Shown piece by piece: positions 15,502 to 23,864 of a DNA stretch of 64,000 nucleotides (position 1 is the stretch's first letter; every line of letters begins with the position of its first letter). The position numbers and the translations under genes are program-made. Where the stretch lies: the NCBI GenBank assembly GCA_937957685.1, contig CALGAO010000008.1, positions 42,265 through 106,264 on the forward strand, in the 5' to 3' direction. The notes below the pieces were generated by a model that saw nothing but the letters and a program-made list of their open reading frames with translations, had not been told where the DNA came from and did not search any database. Source of the DNA: an uncultured Paenibacillaceae bacterium. GTDB taxonomy: Bacteria > Bacillota > Bacilli > Paenibacillales > DA-C8.

Positions 15502-17349
15502 TTACAGATCGACAAAGAATTTTTTATACCAGACGAGAAAAACATACACAGTCCAGATATAACGGGCATAATTGTGCCGACCTTCATAATGATCATTCAG
15601 ATAGCGCATCAGCTGCGGTACATGGAAAAACTTCTGCGCGATCTCCGACTCAAACATCTCTTTCACAAGCGAATAATACTTCTCTTCTCGGAACCAGTAA
15701 CGGATCGGCACCGGGAAACCAACCTTCTCCCGGTTCGCCCATTCCTCCGGCAGATTCGCCAGAGCCGCCTGGCGCAGGGCGTACTTCGTGTTGCGGCGAT
15801 TGACGCGATACCGTTCTGGCAACTTGGAGGCAAGCGCCATCACTTCCTTGTCCAGGAAGGGCACCCTCAGTTCCAGCGAATGAGCCATGCTCATCTTGTC
15901 CGCCTTCAGCAGGATATCCCCCGGCAGCCATAGCATCATGTCGATGAACTGCATCTTCGTCACTTCGCCTTCACCCTTCACCTTCGCATACACCGGATCG
16001 GTGATGCTGCGCACGGATGGTCCCTGACGATAAGGCTCCTTCAATACCTCGCAGGCATCCGCTTCCTCGAATACCTTGGCCTGTCCGATAAATCGCTCCT
16101 CCACCTTCTGCCCGCCCTTTACGAGGAAGGAGGTGATGCGGGATGGAGGCAGCTTGCCGCAGATGCGGGAGATCGGTCTGCGCAGCGCATACGGAACCAT
16201 CTCGTACACGCGCATCGCCGGCGTCTTGTCATACCAGGCATAGCCGCCGAAGATCTCGTCCGCGCCCTCGCCGGAAAGCACGACCGTCACATGCTCGCTC
16301 GCCAGCTTCGCCAGGAAGTACAGCGGCACCGATGAAGGATTCGATTGCGGCTCATCCATATGATATTGGATCTCCGGCAGCATCTCGAAGCACTCATCGG
16401 CTCCGATGATCGTCCGGTAATTCTCGATGCCGAGCAGGTCGGAGAGGTTCTTCGCGTGATTCGTCTCATTGAAGATGCCCTCGTGATCCTTGAAACCGAC
16501 GGAGAACGTCTTGTCCGGTCTGAGCAGAGCCGTGATATAGCTCGAGTCGATGCCACCCGACAGGAAAGAGCCGACCTTGACGTCGCTGATCCGATGATAG
16601 CGGACGGACTCGCTGACCGTTTGCTGGATGCGTTCCACGTACTGCTCGAGACTGCCCTCTTCGGCCGCGAAGCGATGCTCATGGTAAGGCTTCACGACCA
16701 GCTGACCCTTCCTGTAGAGCATGTAGTGACCGGGGCGCAGCTTGTACACGCCCTTGAAGAACGTCTCATCGAGGACGGAATATTGAAAGGTCAGATAGGG
16801 CTTCAGCGCCTGCTCATTGAACTCCTTGCGGAACACCGGCGACTTCAGGAACGACTTGATCTCCGACCCGAAGATCAGCGAGCCGTCCGTCGTATGACGG
16901 GTATAATAGAGGGGCTTGATGCCAAACATATCCCTCGCCACAAACAGCGTCTCTTCCCGAATGTCCCAGATCGCAAATGCGAACATGCCCCTCAGGCGCT
17001 GCAGGATGTCAATGCCGTATTGCTCGTAGCCGTGCAGGATCACTTCGCTGTCCGTCTTGCTGCTGAAGCGATGCCCCTTGGCGATCAGCTCCTCCCGCAG
17101 CTCCTGAAAATTGTAAATCTCCCCGTTAAACACCAGCACGCAGGTGCGTTCCTCGTTGTACATCGGCTGGCTTCCCTCTTCGGACAGATCGATGATCTTC
17201 AGTCTCCGGAAGCCAAGCGTCGCCCGATCGTCCGAGAAATACCCATCGCTGTCCGGTCCCCTGTGGACGATCATGTTCATCATCTCTTGAATCGTTGTGA
17301 TGCGATCAGCTACATCCTTCGCATCGGCGAAACCGACAAAACCGCACAT
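15502..17349 (-). CDS. asnB: Asparagine synthase (glutamine-hydrolysing), AsnB type
   Basis: 615 residues. The start is the ATG at 17349 so that Cys2 (MCGFVGF) becomes the N-terminal nucleophile; an in-frame ATG two codons earlier would bury it. The glutaminase domain (1 to ~190) is followed by the synthetase domain, whose ATP pyrophosphatase motif is SFLSGGIDSSYITALL (from about 258) and which also has VVLSGEGADEIFGGY. It normally makes asparagine, but in Bacillus subtilis AsnB also amidates the meso-diaminopimelate of peptidoglycan. The placement directly after a murE-like gene favours a cell-wall role here (inference). Two 52-bp direct repeats lie in the 401-bp gap upstream. Confidence 0.93.
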   Translation of the reverse strand: MCGFVGFADAKDVADRITTIQEMMNMIVHRGPDSDGYFSDDRATLGFRRLKIIDLSEEGSQPMYNEERTCVLVFNGEIYNFQELREELIAKGHRFSSKTDSEVILHGYEQYGIDILQRLRGMFAFAIWDIREETLFVARDMFGIKPLYYTRHTTDGSLIFGSEIKSFLKSPVFRKEFNEQALKPYLTFQYSVLDETFFKGVYKLRPGHYMLYRKGQLVVKPYHEHRFAAEEGSLEQYVERIQQTVSESVRYHRISDVKVGSFLSGGIDSSYITALLRPDKTFSVGFKDHEGIFNETNHAKNLSDLLGIENYRTIIGADECFEMLPEIQYHMDEPQSNPSSVPLYFLAKLASEHVTVVLSGEGADEIFGGYAWYDKTPAMRVYEMVPYALRRPISRICGKLPPSRITSFLVKGGQKVEERFIGQAKVFEEADACEVLKEPYRQGPSVRSITDPVYAKVKGEGEVTKMQFIDMMLWLPGDILLKADKMSMAHSLELRVPFLDKEVMALASKLPERYRVNRRNTKYALRQAALANLPEEWANREKVGFPVPIRYWFREEKYYSLVKEMFESEIAQKFFHVPQLMRYLNDHYEGRHNYARYIWTVYVFLVWYKKFFVDL

Positions 17350-17502
17350 CGCCATAACCTCTCGATCTTGGTTCGTTATCTGATCCGGTTCCGCACCCTC
17401 GGGCCCGCGCCTGCGGGTGCCACCAGGTTGATCTCCTGTCTTCCACCGATTCCGCAGTCACCAGACGTTTGATCCGGGTGACCGGACTCCTGTCTGACGC
17501 TT

Positions 17503-17706
17503 GATTCCGACTGTTCAGTCTCCATATGGCGGATCCCCCGCTTATGCCCGGCGTCGTCCGTACGGCCACCGGGCGCTTGAATCCGACCGACCAGGCTCCG
17601 TCAGACGGGTCCCTTGCTCACGTCCGGCGTTGCCCGGACTGATGTCAGACATCCGATTCCGACTGTTCAGTCTCCGTCTGGCGGATCCCCCGCTTATGCC
17701 CGGCGT
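17503..17706. repeat. Pair of 52-bp direct repeats between murE-like gene and asnB
   Basis: 17503-17554 and 17655-17706 are identical except for two bases and lie 152 bp apart. Both contain the small palindrome GACTGTTCAGTC and the stretch GGCGGATCCCCCGCTTATGC. The repeats lie in the asnB leader region. The 401-bp gap holds no gene. Function unknown; a duplicated regulatory or RNA element is possible. Confidence 0.85.
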
Positions 17707-17750
17707 GTCCGGTCAGTCACCGAACGCCTGCCCTGCGGGGAAGCGAACGG

Positions 17751-19274
17751 TCAGGCGCGCCTTGCGCCCGACTTCAGCTCGGCGAACATCTCGCGCACGA
17801 GCTCCGCCTCATGGAACGGGATTTCTTCCTTGCCGATGATCTGCGTCGTCTCATGCCCCTTGCCCGCGATGAGGATGCAATCGCCCGGCCGGCTGAGCTC
17901 GACCGCGCGCCGGATCGCCTCGGCGCGATCGACGATCGCCTCGTAGTTGCCGCCTTCCTCCTCCATCGCTGCCGCCACATCGGCGATGATCGCCTTCGGA
18001 TCCTGCTCCTTCGGATTGTCCGAGGTGACGATCGCCAGGTCCGCCAGGCGCGCCGCCACCTTCCCCATGCCGCGCCGCTTGCTTAAGCCCAGCTCGCCGG
18101 GGGCGGCGTACACGCCGAAGACAAGGATGACTCGTCCCCTCGTATAAGGCTTGAGCGTCGTCAATGCCTTCTCCAGGCTGTCCTCCGTATGGGCGAAATC
18201 GACGACCACCTTGTAATCATCTGTCCTGTACACGACTTCCATCCTGCCGCGTATGCCGCGAACCGCTTCGATGCCCGCCCGGATATCTTCGAAGCGGATG
18301 CCTGCCGCCCAGGCGGCCGCGATCGCGGCGAGGCTGTTGTAAACATATATCTTGCCCGGCAGATGAACGGTAATCGGCATGCTGCCTGCAGGTGTATGTA
18401 CGGTATAGGCAATGCCGTCCGCCGTATATTCGATATGCGATGCATACACGTCCGCCGGCTGGTCGATGCCGTATGTAATCAGCCTTGCCCGGTGCGAGGC
18501 AGCTTCCCGAATCATGCGCTGGCCATAAGGGTCATCGGCGTTGATGATGTTGTGCTTCTCCGCCATCGCGAACAGCCGCGCCTTCGCCTCATAGTACCCC
18601 TCCATGGTGCCGTGCAGCTCCAGATGATCCGGCGTCAGGTTCGTAAAGATCGCCGTCTCAAAGCGGCAGCACGCGACCCGATCCAGGCTGAGCGCATGCG
18701 ACGACACCTCCATCACGCAGTTCATGATGCCCGCGTCGGCCATCTCCGCGAAGATCCGCTGCAGGCTGAGCGATTCCGGCGTCGTATTCTTGTTCTTGCG
18801 CAGCTCGCCGCCGATCAGCGTGCCGATCGTGCCGATGATGCCGATGGAACGGCCCGCCTGCTCATAGATCGACCTCAGGAAGTACGTGATCGACGTCTTG
18901 CCGTTGGTGCCGGTGACGCCGATGACGCTCATCTTCTCCGTGGGGCGGCCGTAGTAATTGGCCGCGATCCGGGCAAGCGCCTTGCGCGTATCCTCCACCT
19001 CCAGCACGGTCACCGAGGCATCGGCCGCAACTGGCTGCTCTGCCACGATCACGCTGGCCCCCCGTTCGATCGCATCGGGTATGTACGCATGCCCATCCAC
19101 CGTAAATCCGCGAATCGCCACAAATACATCCCCTGGACCGACCTGCCGATGATCGTTCGCAACCTGACGGATCTCATTATCCAATGAACCTTGCACGAGG
19201 CGAAAACGGAGACCCTCTGTCACTTCACTCAGCCTCAGACGCCATCCCTCCTGCAGACTCCTGATCGTGTTCAT
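17751..19274 (-). CDS. MurE-like Mur ligase paralogue with altered amino-acid-binding motifs
   Basis: 507 residues of three-domain MurE fold. Nucleotide and UDP-MurNAc sites are intact: GVTGTNGKTS (about 119-128), NTTPESLSLQ, VMEVSSHALSL, FTNLTPDHLELHGTMEGYYE and IAGKGHETTQIIG. The third domain departs from standard MurE. The usual FGCGGDRDxxKRP loop reads FGVYAAPGELGLSKRRGMG, the DNPR motif that binds meso-diaminopimelate reads DNPKEQDP, and the AHTPDSLE motif reads AHTEDSLE. From known MurE structures these positions bind the incoming amino acid, so a different substrate or reaction is likely. It is first in a same-strand cluster with asnB, a C39-type protein and a racemase, not in a dcw cluster, so it is probably a second copy. 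Confidence 0.85.
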   Translation of the reverse strand: MNTIRSLQEGWRLRLSEVTEGLRFRLVQGSLDNEIRQVANDHRQVGPGDVFVAIRGFTVDGHAYIPDAIERGASVIVAEQPVAADASVTVLEVEDTRKALARIAANYYGRPTEKMSVIGVTGTNGKTSITYFLRSIYEQAGRSIGIIGTIGTLIGGELRKNKNTTPESLSLQRIFAEMADAGIMNCVMEVSSHALSLDRVACCRFETAIFTNLTPDHLELHGTMEGYYEAKARLFAMAEKHNIINADDPYGQRMIREAASHRARLITYGIDQPADVYASHIEYTADGIAYTVHTPAGSMPITVHLPGKIYVYNSLAAIAAAWAAGIRFEDIRAGIEAVRGIRGRMEVVYRTDDYKVVVDFAHTEDSLEKALTTLKPYTRGRVILVFGVYAAPGELGLSKRRGMGKVAARLADLAIVTSDNPKEQDPKAIIADVAAAMEEEGGNYEAIVDRAEAIRRAVELSRPGDCILIAGKGHETTQIIGKEEIPFHEAELVREMFAELKSGARRA

Positions 19275-19418
19275 ATATGCACTCCTGCCATTGTCCTGTT
19301 TGATGGGTGATGACCATACCAGCCTGGTCAGTGAAACCGTTTGTCAGATTGTCAGATAAAACCTTATAAATAAATGTATCTTAAACAACTTCATATTACA
19401 AATGGATTTAATCGGATG

Positions 19419-20132
19419 TTATTCGCGCCAGTTCATGCGAATGTCGCGAATCCCGTCGATCTTCCAGAGCTCCTCGAAGACCCTGTTGATGTTCTTGCCG
19501 CTCACCGCATACACCTGGAACTCCATCGTCAGTTGCCGTTTCCCGTCCTCCGCCGATTCATCGGTCACATGCACCTTCTCGATCTTCATCCGGGTGCTCT
19601 CCAGCACGGTCGTGATCTGATCCAGGCTGGACGGACGCTCATTGGTCACCATGCTGATGCGCAGGCTTCCCGACCGCTTGAAGGACATGAACCGCGTCTC
19701 ATACTTGTTCAGCAGCAATGTGGCAAGCAAGACGATCGCCGTCGTGATGACCGCCGGCAGGTAGAAGCCCGAGCCGACGCTCAGCCCGATCGCCGCCGCC
19801 ACCCACAGCGTCGCGGCCGTCGTCAGGCCGGAGATCACGTTGTCCGAGCGCCGCATGATCGCGCCGGCGCCGAGGAAGCCGATGCCGCTTACAACCTGGG
19901 CCGCCAGGCGGGCTGGGTCGAACCTCGCATTGGGGTGATTGACCAGATCGCTGTCGAACCCGTAGATCGAGGTCAGCATGATCAGGGTCGCCCCCACCGA
20001 CACGAGGAGATGCGTCTTCAGCCCGGCCTGCTTGTTGCGCCGCTCGCGCTCCATGCCGATGAGGCCGCCGAGAAGTACCGACAACAGCAAACGCAAGATA
20101 ATGGTTGGTGCATCGATCATGATATCCAGCAT
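19419..20132 (-). CDS. MgtC/SapB family membrane protein
   Basis: 237 residues. The N-terminal half has four or five membrane helices with the family signature LLSVLLGGLIGMERERRNKQAG, LKTHLLVSVGATLIML and VVSGIGFLGAGAIMR. The C-terminal ~90 residues form a soluble ACT-like domain. The family modulates ATP synthase or magnesium homeostasis in pathogens and has an uncertain role in soil Firmicutes. AGGAGGGAGCTCT precedes the ATG at 20132. The gene begins 15 bp after the glpD stop and is probably expressed with it. Confidence 0.9.
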   Translation of the reverse strand: MLDIMIDAPTIILRLLLSVLLGGLIGMERERRNKQAGLKTHLLVSVGATLIMLTSIYGFDSDLVNHPNARFDPARLAAQVVSGIGFLGAGAIMRRSDNVISGLTTAATLWVAAAIGLSVGSGFYLPAVITTAIVLLATLLLNKYETRFMSFKRSGSLRISMVTNERPSSLDQITTVLESTRMKIEKVHVTDESAEDGKRQLTMEFQVYAVSGKNINRVFEELWKIDGIRDIRMNWRE

Positions 20133-20147
20133 AGAGCTCCCTCCTGA

Positions 20148-21809
20148 TCAGTTCATATCGGCTATGGAACAGCGCTTTGTTTCTTCCGCCACCGCGGCCA
20201 GCTCCTGCGAGCGCCTCGCCTCATCCCAGCCGAGACGATCGCCCATATATTCCACCACCCGGCCGCTCACATCAAACATGCGCATCCGGTCGAACAGCAT
20301 CCACCCCGTTCGACGCAACAGGAAATCAACCGCGCTGGTCGCCATCTCATGGTCCATGCTGTAGAGTACCTCAGCTGCCAGGAGCCGATCCCCATGGCCG
20401 GGCAACTGGTCGCGCAGCTCGCTGTACAGCCGCAGGATCTGCTTCACATTGGCTCCGTATCGGGACAACAGATCTTCGATCTCGCCGCCATCGAGTCCAA
20501 GCCCCGCTCCTTCCTTCAGGATCCGGGCCCGGACCTCCTCGTAGCTTTCTCCATCCGATACGCCACCGCTAACCGGAACGCGGTCGGTGGTGCACGGCGG
20601 ATAGATCACTCCCGTCTCGTTCTCCAGCTGGCGCGCCGCGAGATTGACCACCTTCTCCGCCATCTTGCGGAAGCCGGTGAGCTTGCCGCCGGCGATCGAG
20701 ATCAGGCCGGATTCGGAGATGAAGACCTCATCCTTGCGCGATACCTCAGAAGGTTTCTTGCCTTCTTCGTGAATCAGGGGCCTGAGCCCCGCCCAGGCCG
20801 CCTCCACATCCGTGATGGACAGACGGGACTTCGGGAAGACCCTGTTCGAGGCGTCGAGCAGATATTGCGCATCCTCCATCGTCACCGTCGGATACCTGGG
20901 GTCGCCCTGGTAGACCGTATCGGTCGTCCCGATGTACGTCTTGGCGCCGCGCGGGATGGCGAAGATCATCCGTCCGTCAGGCGCGTCGAAATAAACGGCC
21001 TGGCTGATCGGCAGACGATCCCTGGCCACGACAAGATGCACTCCCTTCGTCAGGAGCAGGTGCTTGCCCTTGAGCGACTGGTCGATGCGGCGCAGGTCAT
21101 CCACCCATGGCCCGGTTGCATTGATGATCTTGCGCGCATGCAGCCTGAACGTCCGCCCGCCCAGCGTATCCATCACCTCGACGCCGATCGCGCGTCCTCT
21201 CTGATAGATAAAGTCCACCGCTTTCACGTAATTGCAGACAATCGCTCCATGTCGCGCCGCCGTCTTGATAATCTCGATCGTCAGTCGCGCATCATCCGTC
21301 CGGTATTCATAATACCGCCCGGCGCCCTTGAGCCCTTCCGGCTCAAGCAGCGGCTCCATCTCCAGCGTCCGCTGCCTGCGATACATCTGGCGGCGTTCGC
21401 CTCGCTTGACGCCCGCCAGCCAGTCATAGATATATATGCCGAGGGAGCTTGTATAGTATCCATACGAACCGCCTCTGTATACCGGCAGCAGCATCGGCAT
21501 CGGCTCGACGAGATGCGGCACGCGATCGTGCAACAACGCTCGCTCCCGTCCGACCTCGCGCACCAGCTTCACTTCTCCCTGCTTCAGATATCTGAGTCCT
21601 CCGTGGACGAGCTTCGTCGAGCGGCTGCTGGTGCCAGCGGCAAAATCCTGCATCTCCACAAGTCCGACCTTCATGCCGCGAACAGCAGCGTCCCATGCGA
21701 TGCCTGCTCCTGTGATGCCGCCTCCGATCACGAGCATATCCAGTTGTTCGCTCTCCATGCTCCGCAGATGGCTGTCCCGCTCCGCAGCGGACAGTCTGAA
21801 TGTCGTCAT
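20148..21809 (-). CDS. glpD: Aerobic glycerol-3-phosphate dehydrogenase
   Basis: 553 residues from the ATG at 21809 (MTTFRLSAAERDSHL), behind GGGGGAGAGGGAG; the longer open frame upstream lies in the leader. FAD-binding GGGITGAGIAWDAAVRG (about 30-46) and the family motif SSRSTKLVHGGLRYL are present, as is the C-terminal GlpD domain. It oxidises sn-glycerol-3-phosphate to dihydroxyacetone phosphate at the membrane and passes electrons to quinone. A promoter at 21970-21998 and a terminator hairpin at 21876-21921 precede the gene, the arrangement controlled by GlpP antitermination in Bacillus. mgtC follows after 15 bp. Confidence 0.95.
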   Translation of the reverse strand: MTTFRLSAAERDSHLRSMESEQLDMLVIGGGITGAGIAWDAAVRGMKVGLVEMQDFAAGTSSRSTKLVHGGLRYLKQGEVKLVREVGRERALLHDRVPHLVEPMPMLLPVYRGGSYGYYTSSLGIYIYDWLAGVKRGERRQMYRRQRTLEMEPLLEPEGLKGAGRYYEYRTDDARLTIEIIKTAARHGAIVCNYVKAVDFIYQRGRAIGVEVMDTLGGRTFRLHARKIINATGPWVDDLRRIDQSLKGKHLLLTKGVHLVVARDRLPISQAVYFDAPDGRMIFAIPRGAKTYIGTTDTVYQGDPRYPTVTMEDAQYLLDASNRVFPKSRLSITDVEAAWAGLRPLIHEEGKKPSEVSRKDEVFISESGLISIAGGKLTGFRKMAEKVVNLAARQLENETGVIYPPCTTDRVPVSGGVSDGESYEEVRARILKEGAGLGLDGGEIEDLLSRYGANVKQILRLYSELRDQLPGHGDRLLAAEVLYSMDHEMATSAVDFLLRRTGWMLFDRMRMFDVSGRVVEYMGDRLGWDEARRSQELAAVAEETKRCSIADMN

Positions 21810-21875
21810 CGACTTCACTCCCTCTCCCCCGCTTGACTCGCTCAAGCAGACCAGGCTGCGCAGATATGAAAAAAA

Positions 21876-21921
21876 ACCCTTGCCACAACACACACGTCGC
21901 TGCGTGTATTCAGCTAAGGGT
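21876..21921 (-). terminator. Leader terminator of glpD (GlpP-type control candidate)
   Basis: On the minus strand, a hairpin opens with ACCCTT, closes with AAGGGT, has an inner stem around CACACG/CGTGT, and ends in a run of eight T (21869-21876). It lies between the glpD promoter and the glpD start codon, so transcription must read through it. The GlpP protein does this in Bacillus subtilis; no glpP gene is in the window. Confidence 0.65.
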
Positions 21922-21969
21922 CTGCACGGCGCCGACCCGACGGCCGGCCGTTCAACTCCGAATATATTT

Positions 21970-21998
21970 AGTATATGCTTTTGCCGGTAGACTGTCTA
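21970..21998 (-). promoter_or_regulatory. Candidate sigma-A promoter of glpD
   Basis: Minus strand TAGACA (21993-21998), 17-bp spacer, TATACT (21970-21975). It lies upstream of the leader terminator and just after the ZIP transporter stop codon. Confidence 0.7.
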
Positions 21999-22006
21999 CT
22001 GTTCCC

Positions 22007-22816
22007 CTAGATAAACAGCAGCAGGCTGATCGCCATCACGATCATGCCGCCGATCAGGCCATAGATAGACAGATGTCCCTCGTCGTACTTCTTGGCCGCC
22101 GGAAGCAGGCCGTCCAGCGAGATGAACACCATGATCCCGGCAACCGCTGCGAAGATGACGCCGAACATCACATCGTTCAGGAACGGCATCAGGATCAGGA
22201 TCGCAGCCAGCGCCCCGATCGGCTCTGACAATCCCGACAGGAAGGACAGGCGGAAGGCTTTCTTCTTGTCACCCGTCGCATAGTAGACCGGCACGGACAC
22301 CGCGATGCCCTCCGGGATGTTATGGATGGCGATCGCCACCGCGATGGCGATGCCGAGCTTCGGATCCTGCAGCGCGGACGCGAACGTCGCGATCCCCTCC
22401 GGGAAGTTGTGGATGGCGATGGCCAGGGCGGTGAATGTCCCCATCTTCAGCAGGCTCTGATCCTGGATGACCGCCTCTTTCCTCTTGCCTGCGTCCTCCA
22501 CCTTCTTCACCTCATGCGGATTGCCCTGGCTGGGCACCAACCGGTCGATCAGCGCGATCAGCATCATCCCGCCGAAGAACGCGGCGACGGTCACCCAGTT
22601 CCCCGGTTCCAGACCGAGAGCGGATACGAGCGAATCGCGGGCCTTGACGAAGATCTCGATCATCGACACATAGATCATCACCCCTGCCGAGAAGCCAAGG
22701 GCCAGCGACAGGAACTTCGTATTGGTCGTTGACGTGAAGAAGGCCAGCAAGCTGCCGATGCCGGTCGCCAGTCCGGCGAGCAGCGTCAGGCTGAAGGCTA
22801 CCCACAGATGGTCCAT
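22007..22816 (-). CDS. zupT: ZIP-family divalent metal transporter (ZupT-like)
   Basis: 269 residues with eight predicted membrane helices. The paired metal-binding motifs are HNFPEGIATF and HNIPEGIAVS in helices IV and V, as in ZupT. A variable loop between helices III and IV (QGNPHEVKKVEDAGKRKEA) is typical. It imports zinc and other divalent cations from the outside into the cytoplasm. The ATG at 22816 follows GGAGGAG. It is monocistronic; the glpD promoter follows. A TTGCATCAGTGCAA dyad upstream may be regulatory. Confidence 0.9.
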   Translation of the reverse strand: MDHLWVAFSLTLLAGLATGIGSLLAFFTSTTNTKFLSLALGFSAGVMIYVSMIEIFVKARDSLVSALGLEPGNWVTVAAFFGGMMLIALIDRLVPSQGNPHEVKKVEDAGKRKEAVIQDQSLLKMGTFTALAIAIHNFPEGIATFASALQDPKLGIAIAVAIAIHNIPEGIAVSVPVYYATGDKKKAFRLSFLSGLSEPIGALAAILILMPFLNDVMFGVIFAAVAGIMVFISLDGLLPAAKKYDEGHLSIYGLIGGMIVMAISLLLFI

Positions 22817-23264
22817 ACGTTTCTCCTCCCTCCGATATGTGATCCGTTACGACAACATGGACACATTTCGTTGCATCTGTCTATATAAAGTTGCATCAGT
22901 GCAATTTTTTTATCGATGGAAACATTCTATACCCAAGGCAACTTGTACGTCAACACGTCACCAAGGATATGATCCATTTCCGTCGGCACCGTGACGGGAG
23001 ACAGCAAACCTCCTCACAGCCATCCGATGTCCGCTCACCCATCAGCCGCCCTCGACCGACTCGTCTTCACTCACCGAAAAGACGTTCTCAACCGACTCCT
23101 GTTCCCTTGCCAAATAGCCGTCCAAGGCCAGCGCAACTTCCGGAAACGTCAAAACCGCCTTCCGAACGCCGATGCAGCATCAGCGCCAGGAAGACGGTTC
23201 ATCGAACAGTCGGGTTTCCATCGATTGTTGTCTGGCATTCGGGCAGCTTCGAGCCTCCGGCCCG
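22817..23264. other. 448-bp intergenic region upstream of zupT
   Basis: Both flanking genes are on the minus strand: zupT reads away to the left and desR ends at 23265. The part next to zupT (22855-22925) is A/T-rich with a dyad TTGCA-N4-TGCAA at 22891-22904 and a direct repeat TTGCATC at 22871 and 22891, likely the zupT control region. The rest shows no gene, repeat or hairpin that I could identify. Confidence 0.5.
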
Positions 23265-23864
23265 TTATTTGAACCAGCCTTTCTCGCGGAACCGCTTGAT
23301 CGCCTCGATCCGGTTGCTCACGTCCAGCTTGTCGAGGATGACGGAGATGTAGTTGCGCACCGTTCCGGTCGTCAGGTACAGTTCGCTGGCGATCTCCTTC
23401 GTATCCTTGCCCTCCGCCATGAGCTCCAGCACCTCGCTCTCCCGCTCGGTGAGCGGATTCTCCTCGCTGTAAGCCCGGTCGATCAGTTCCGGCGCGTAGA
23501 TGCGCCTGCCGCTCATGATCAGCCGGATCGATTCGGCGAGCTGCTCGCTAGGGCTGTCCTTGAGCAGGTAACCGTCCACGCCGGCCTTCACGGCTCGCTC
23601 GAAGTAGCCGGAGCGCGCGAAAGTCGTCAGGATGATCACCTTGCAGTCATCCTGCTTCAGCTGCTCTGCCGCCTCGAGCCCGCTCATGCCGGGCATCTCG
23701 ATGTCCATCACGCAGACATCCGGCTTCAGCTGGCGCACGAGCTTTACCGCTTCCTCGCCATTGCTGGCTCGGCCGACCACCTCCATGTCTTCCTCCAGCT
23801 CGATCAGCGCTGCCAGCGCGCCCAGGAGCAGCTTCTGATCCTCTGCGATCACGATGCGTATCAT
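23265..23864 (-). CDS. desR: NarL-type response regulator, DesR-like
   Basis: 199 residues. The receiver domain has the acidic pocket (E8, D9) and D54 in VMDIEMPGMSG as phosphorylation site, T/Lys at LTTFAR and LLKDSP. The C-terminal LuxR helix-turn-helix reads LTERESEVLELMAEGKDTKEI. D54 is the position used in Bacillus subtilis DesR. The ATG at 23864 overlaps the kinase stop by ATGA, with AAGGAGGG before it. When phosphorylated, DesR tetramerises and activates the desaturase gene, which here lies just upstream of the pair. Confidence 0.9.
   Translation of the reverse strand: MIRIVIAEDQKLLLGALAALIELEEDMEVVGRASNGEEAVKLVRQLKPDVCVMDIEMPGMSGLEAAEQLKQDDCKVIILTTFARSGYFERAVKAGVDGYLLKDSPSEQLAESIRLIMSGRRIYAPELIDRAYSEENPLTERESEVLELMAEGKDTKEIASELYLTTGTVRNYISVILDKLDVSNRIEAIKRFREKGWFK

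Noticed and set aside
17385..17440. T-box riboswitch before asnB (GGTGGCACC with GC hairpin)
   Set aside because: The core resembles a T-box motif, but there is no U-tract, the terminator part is absent and no specifier stem could be drawn.
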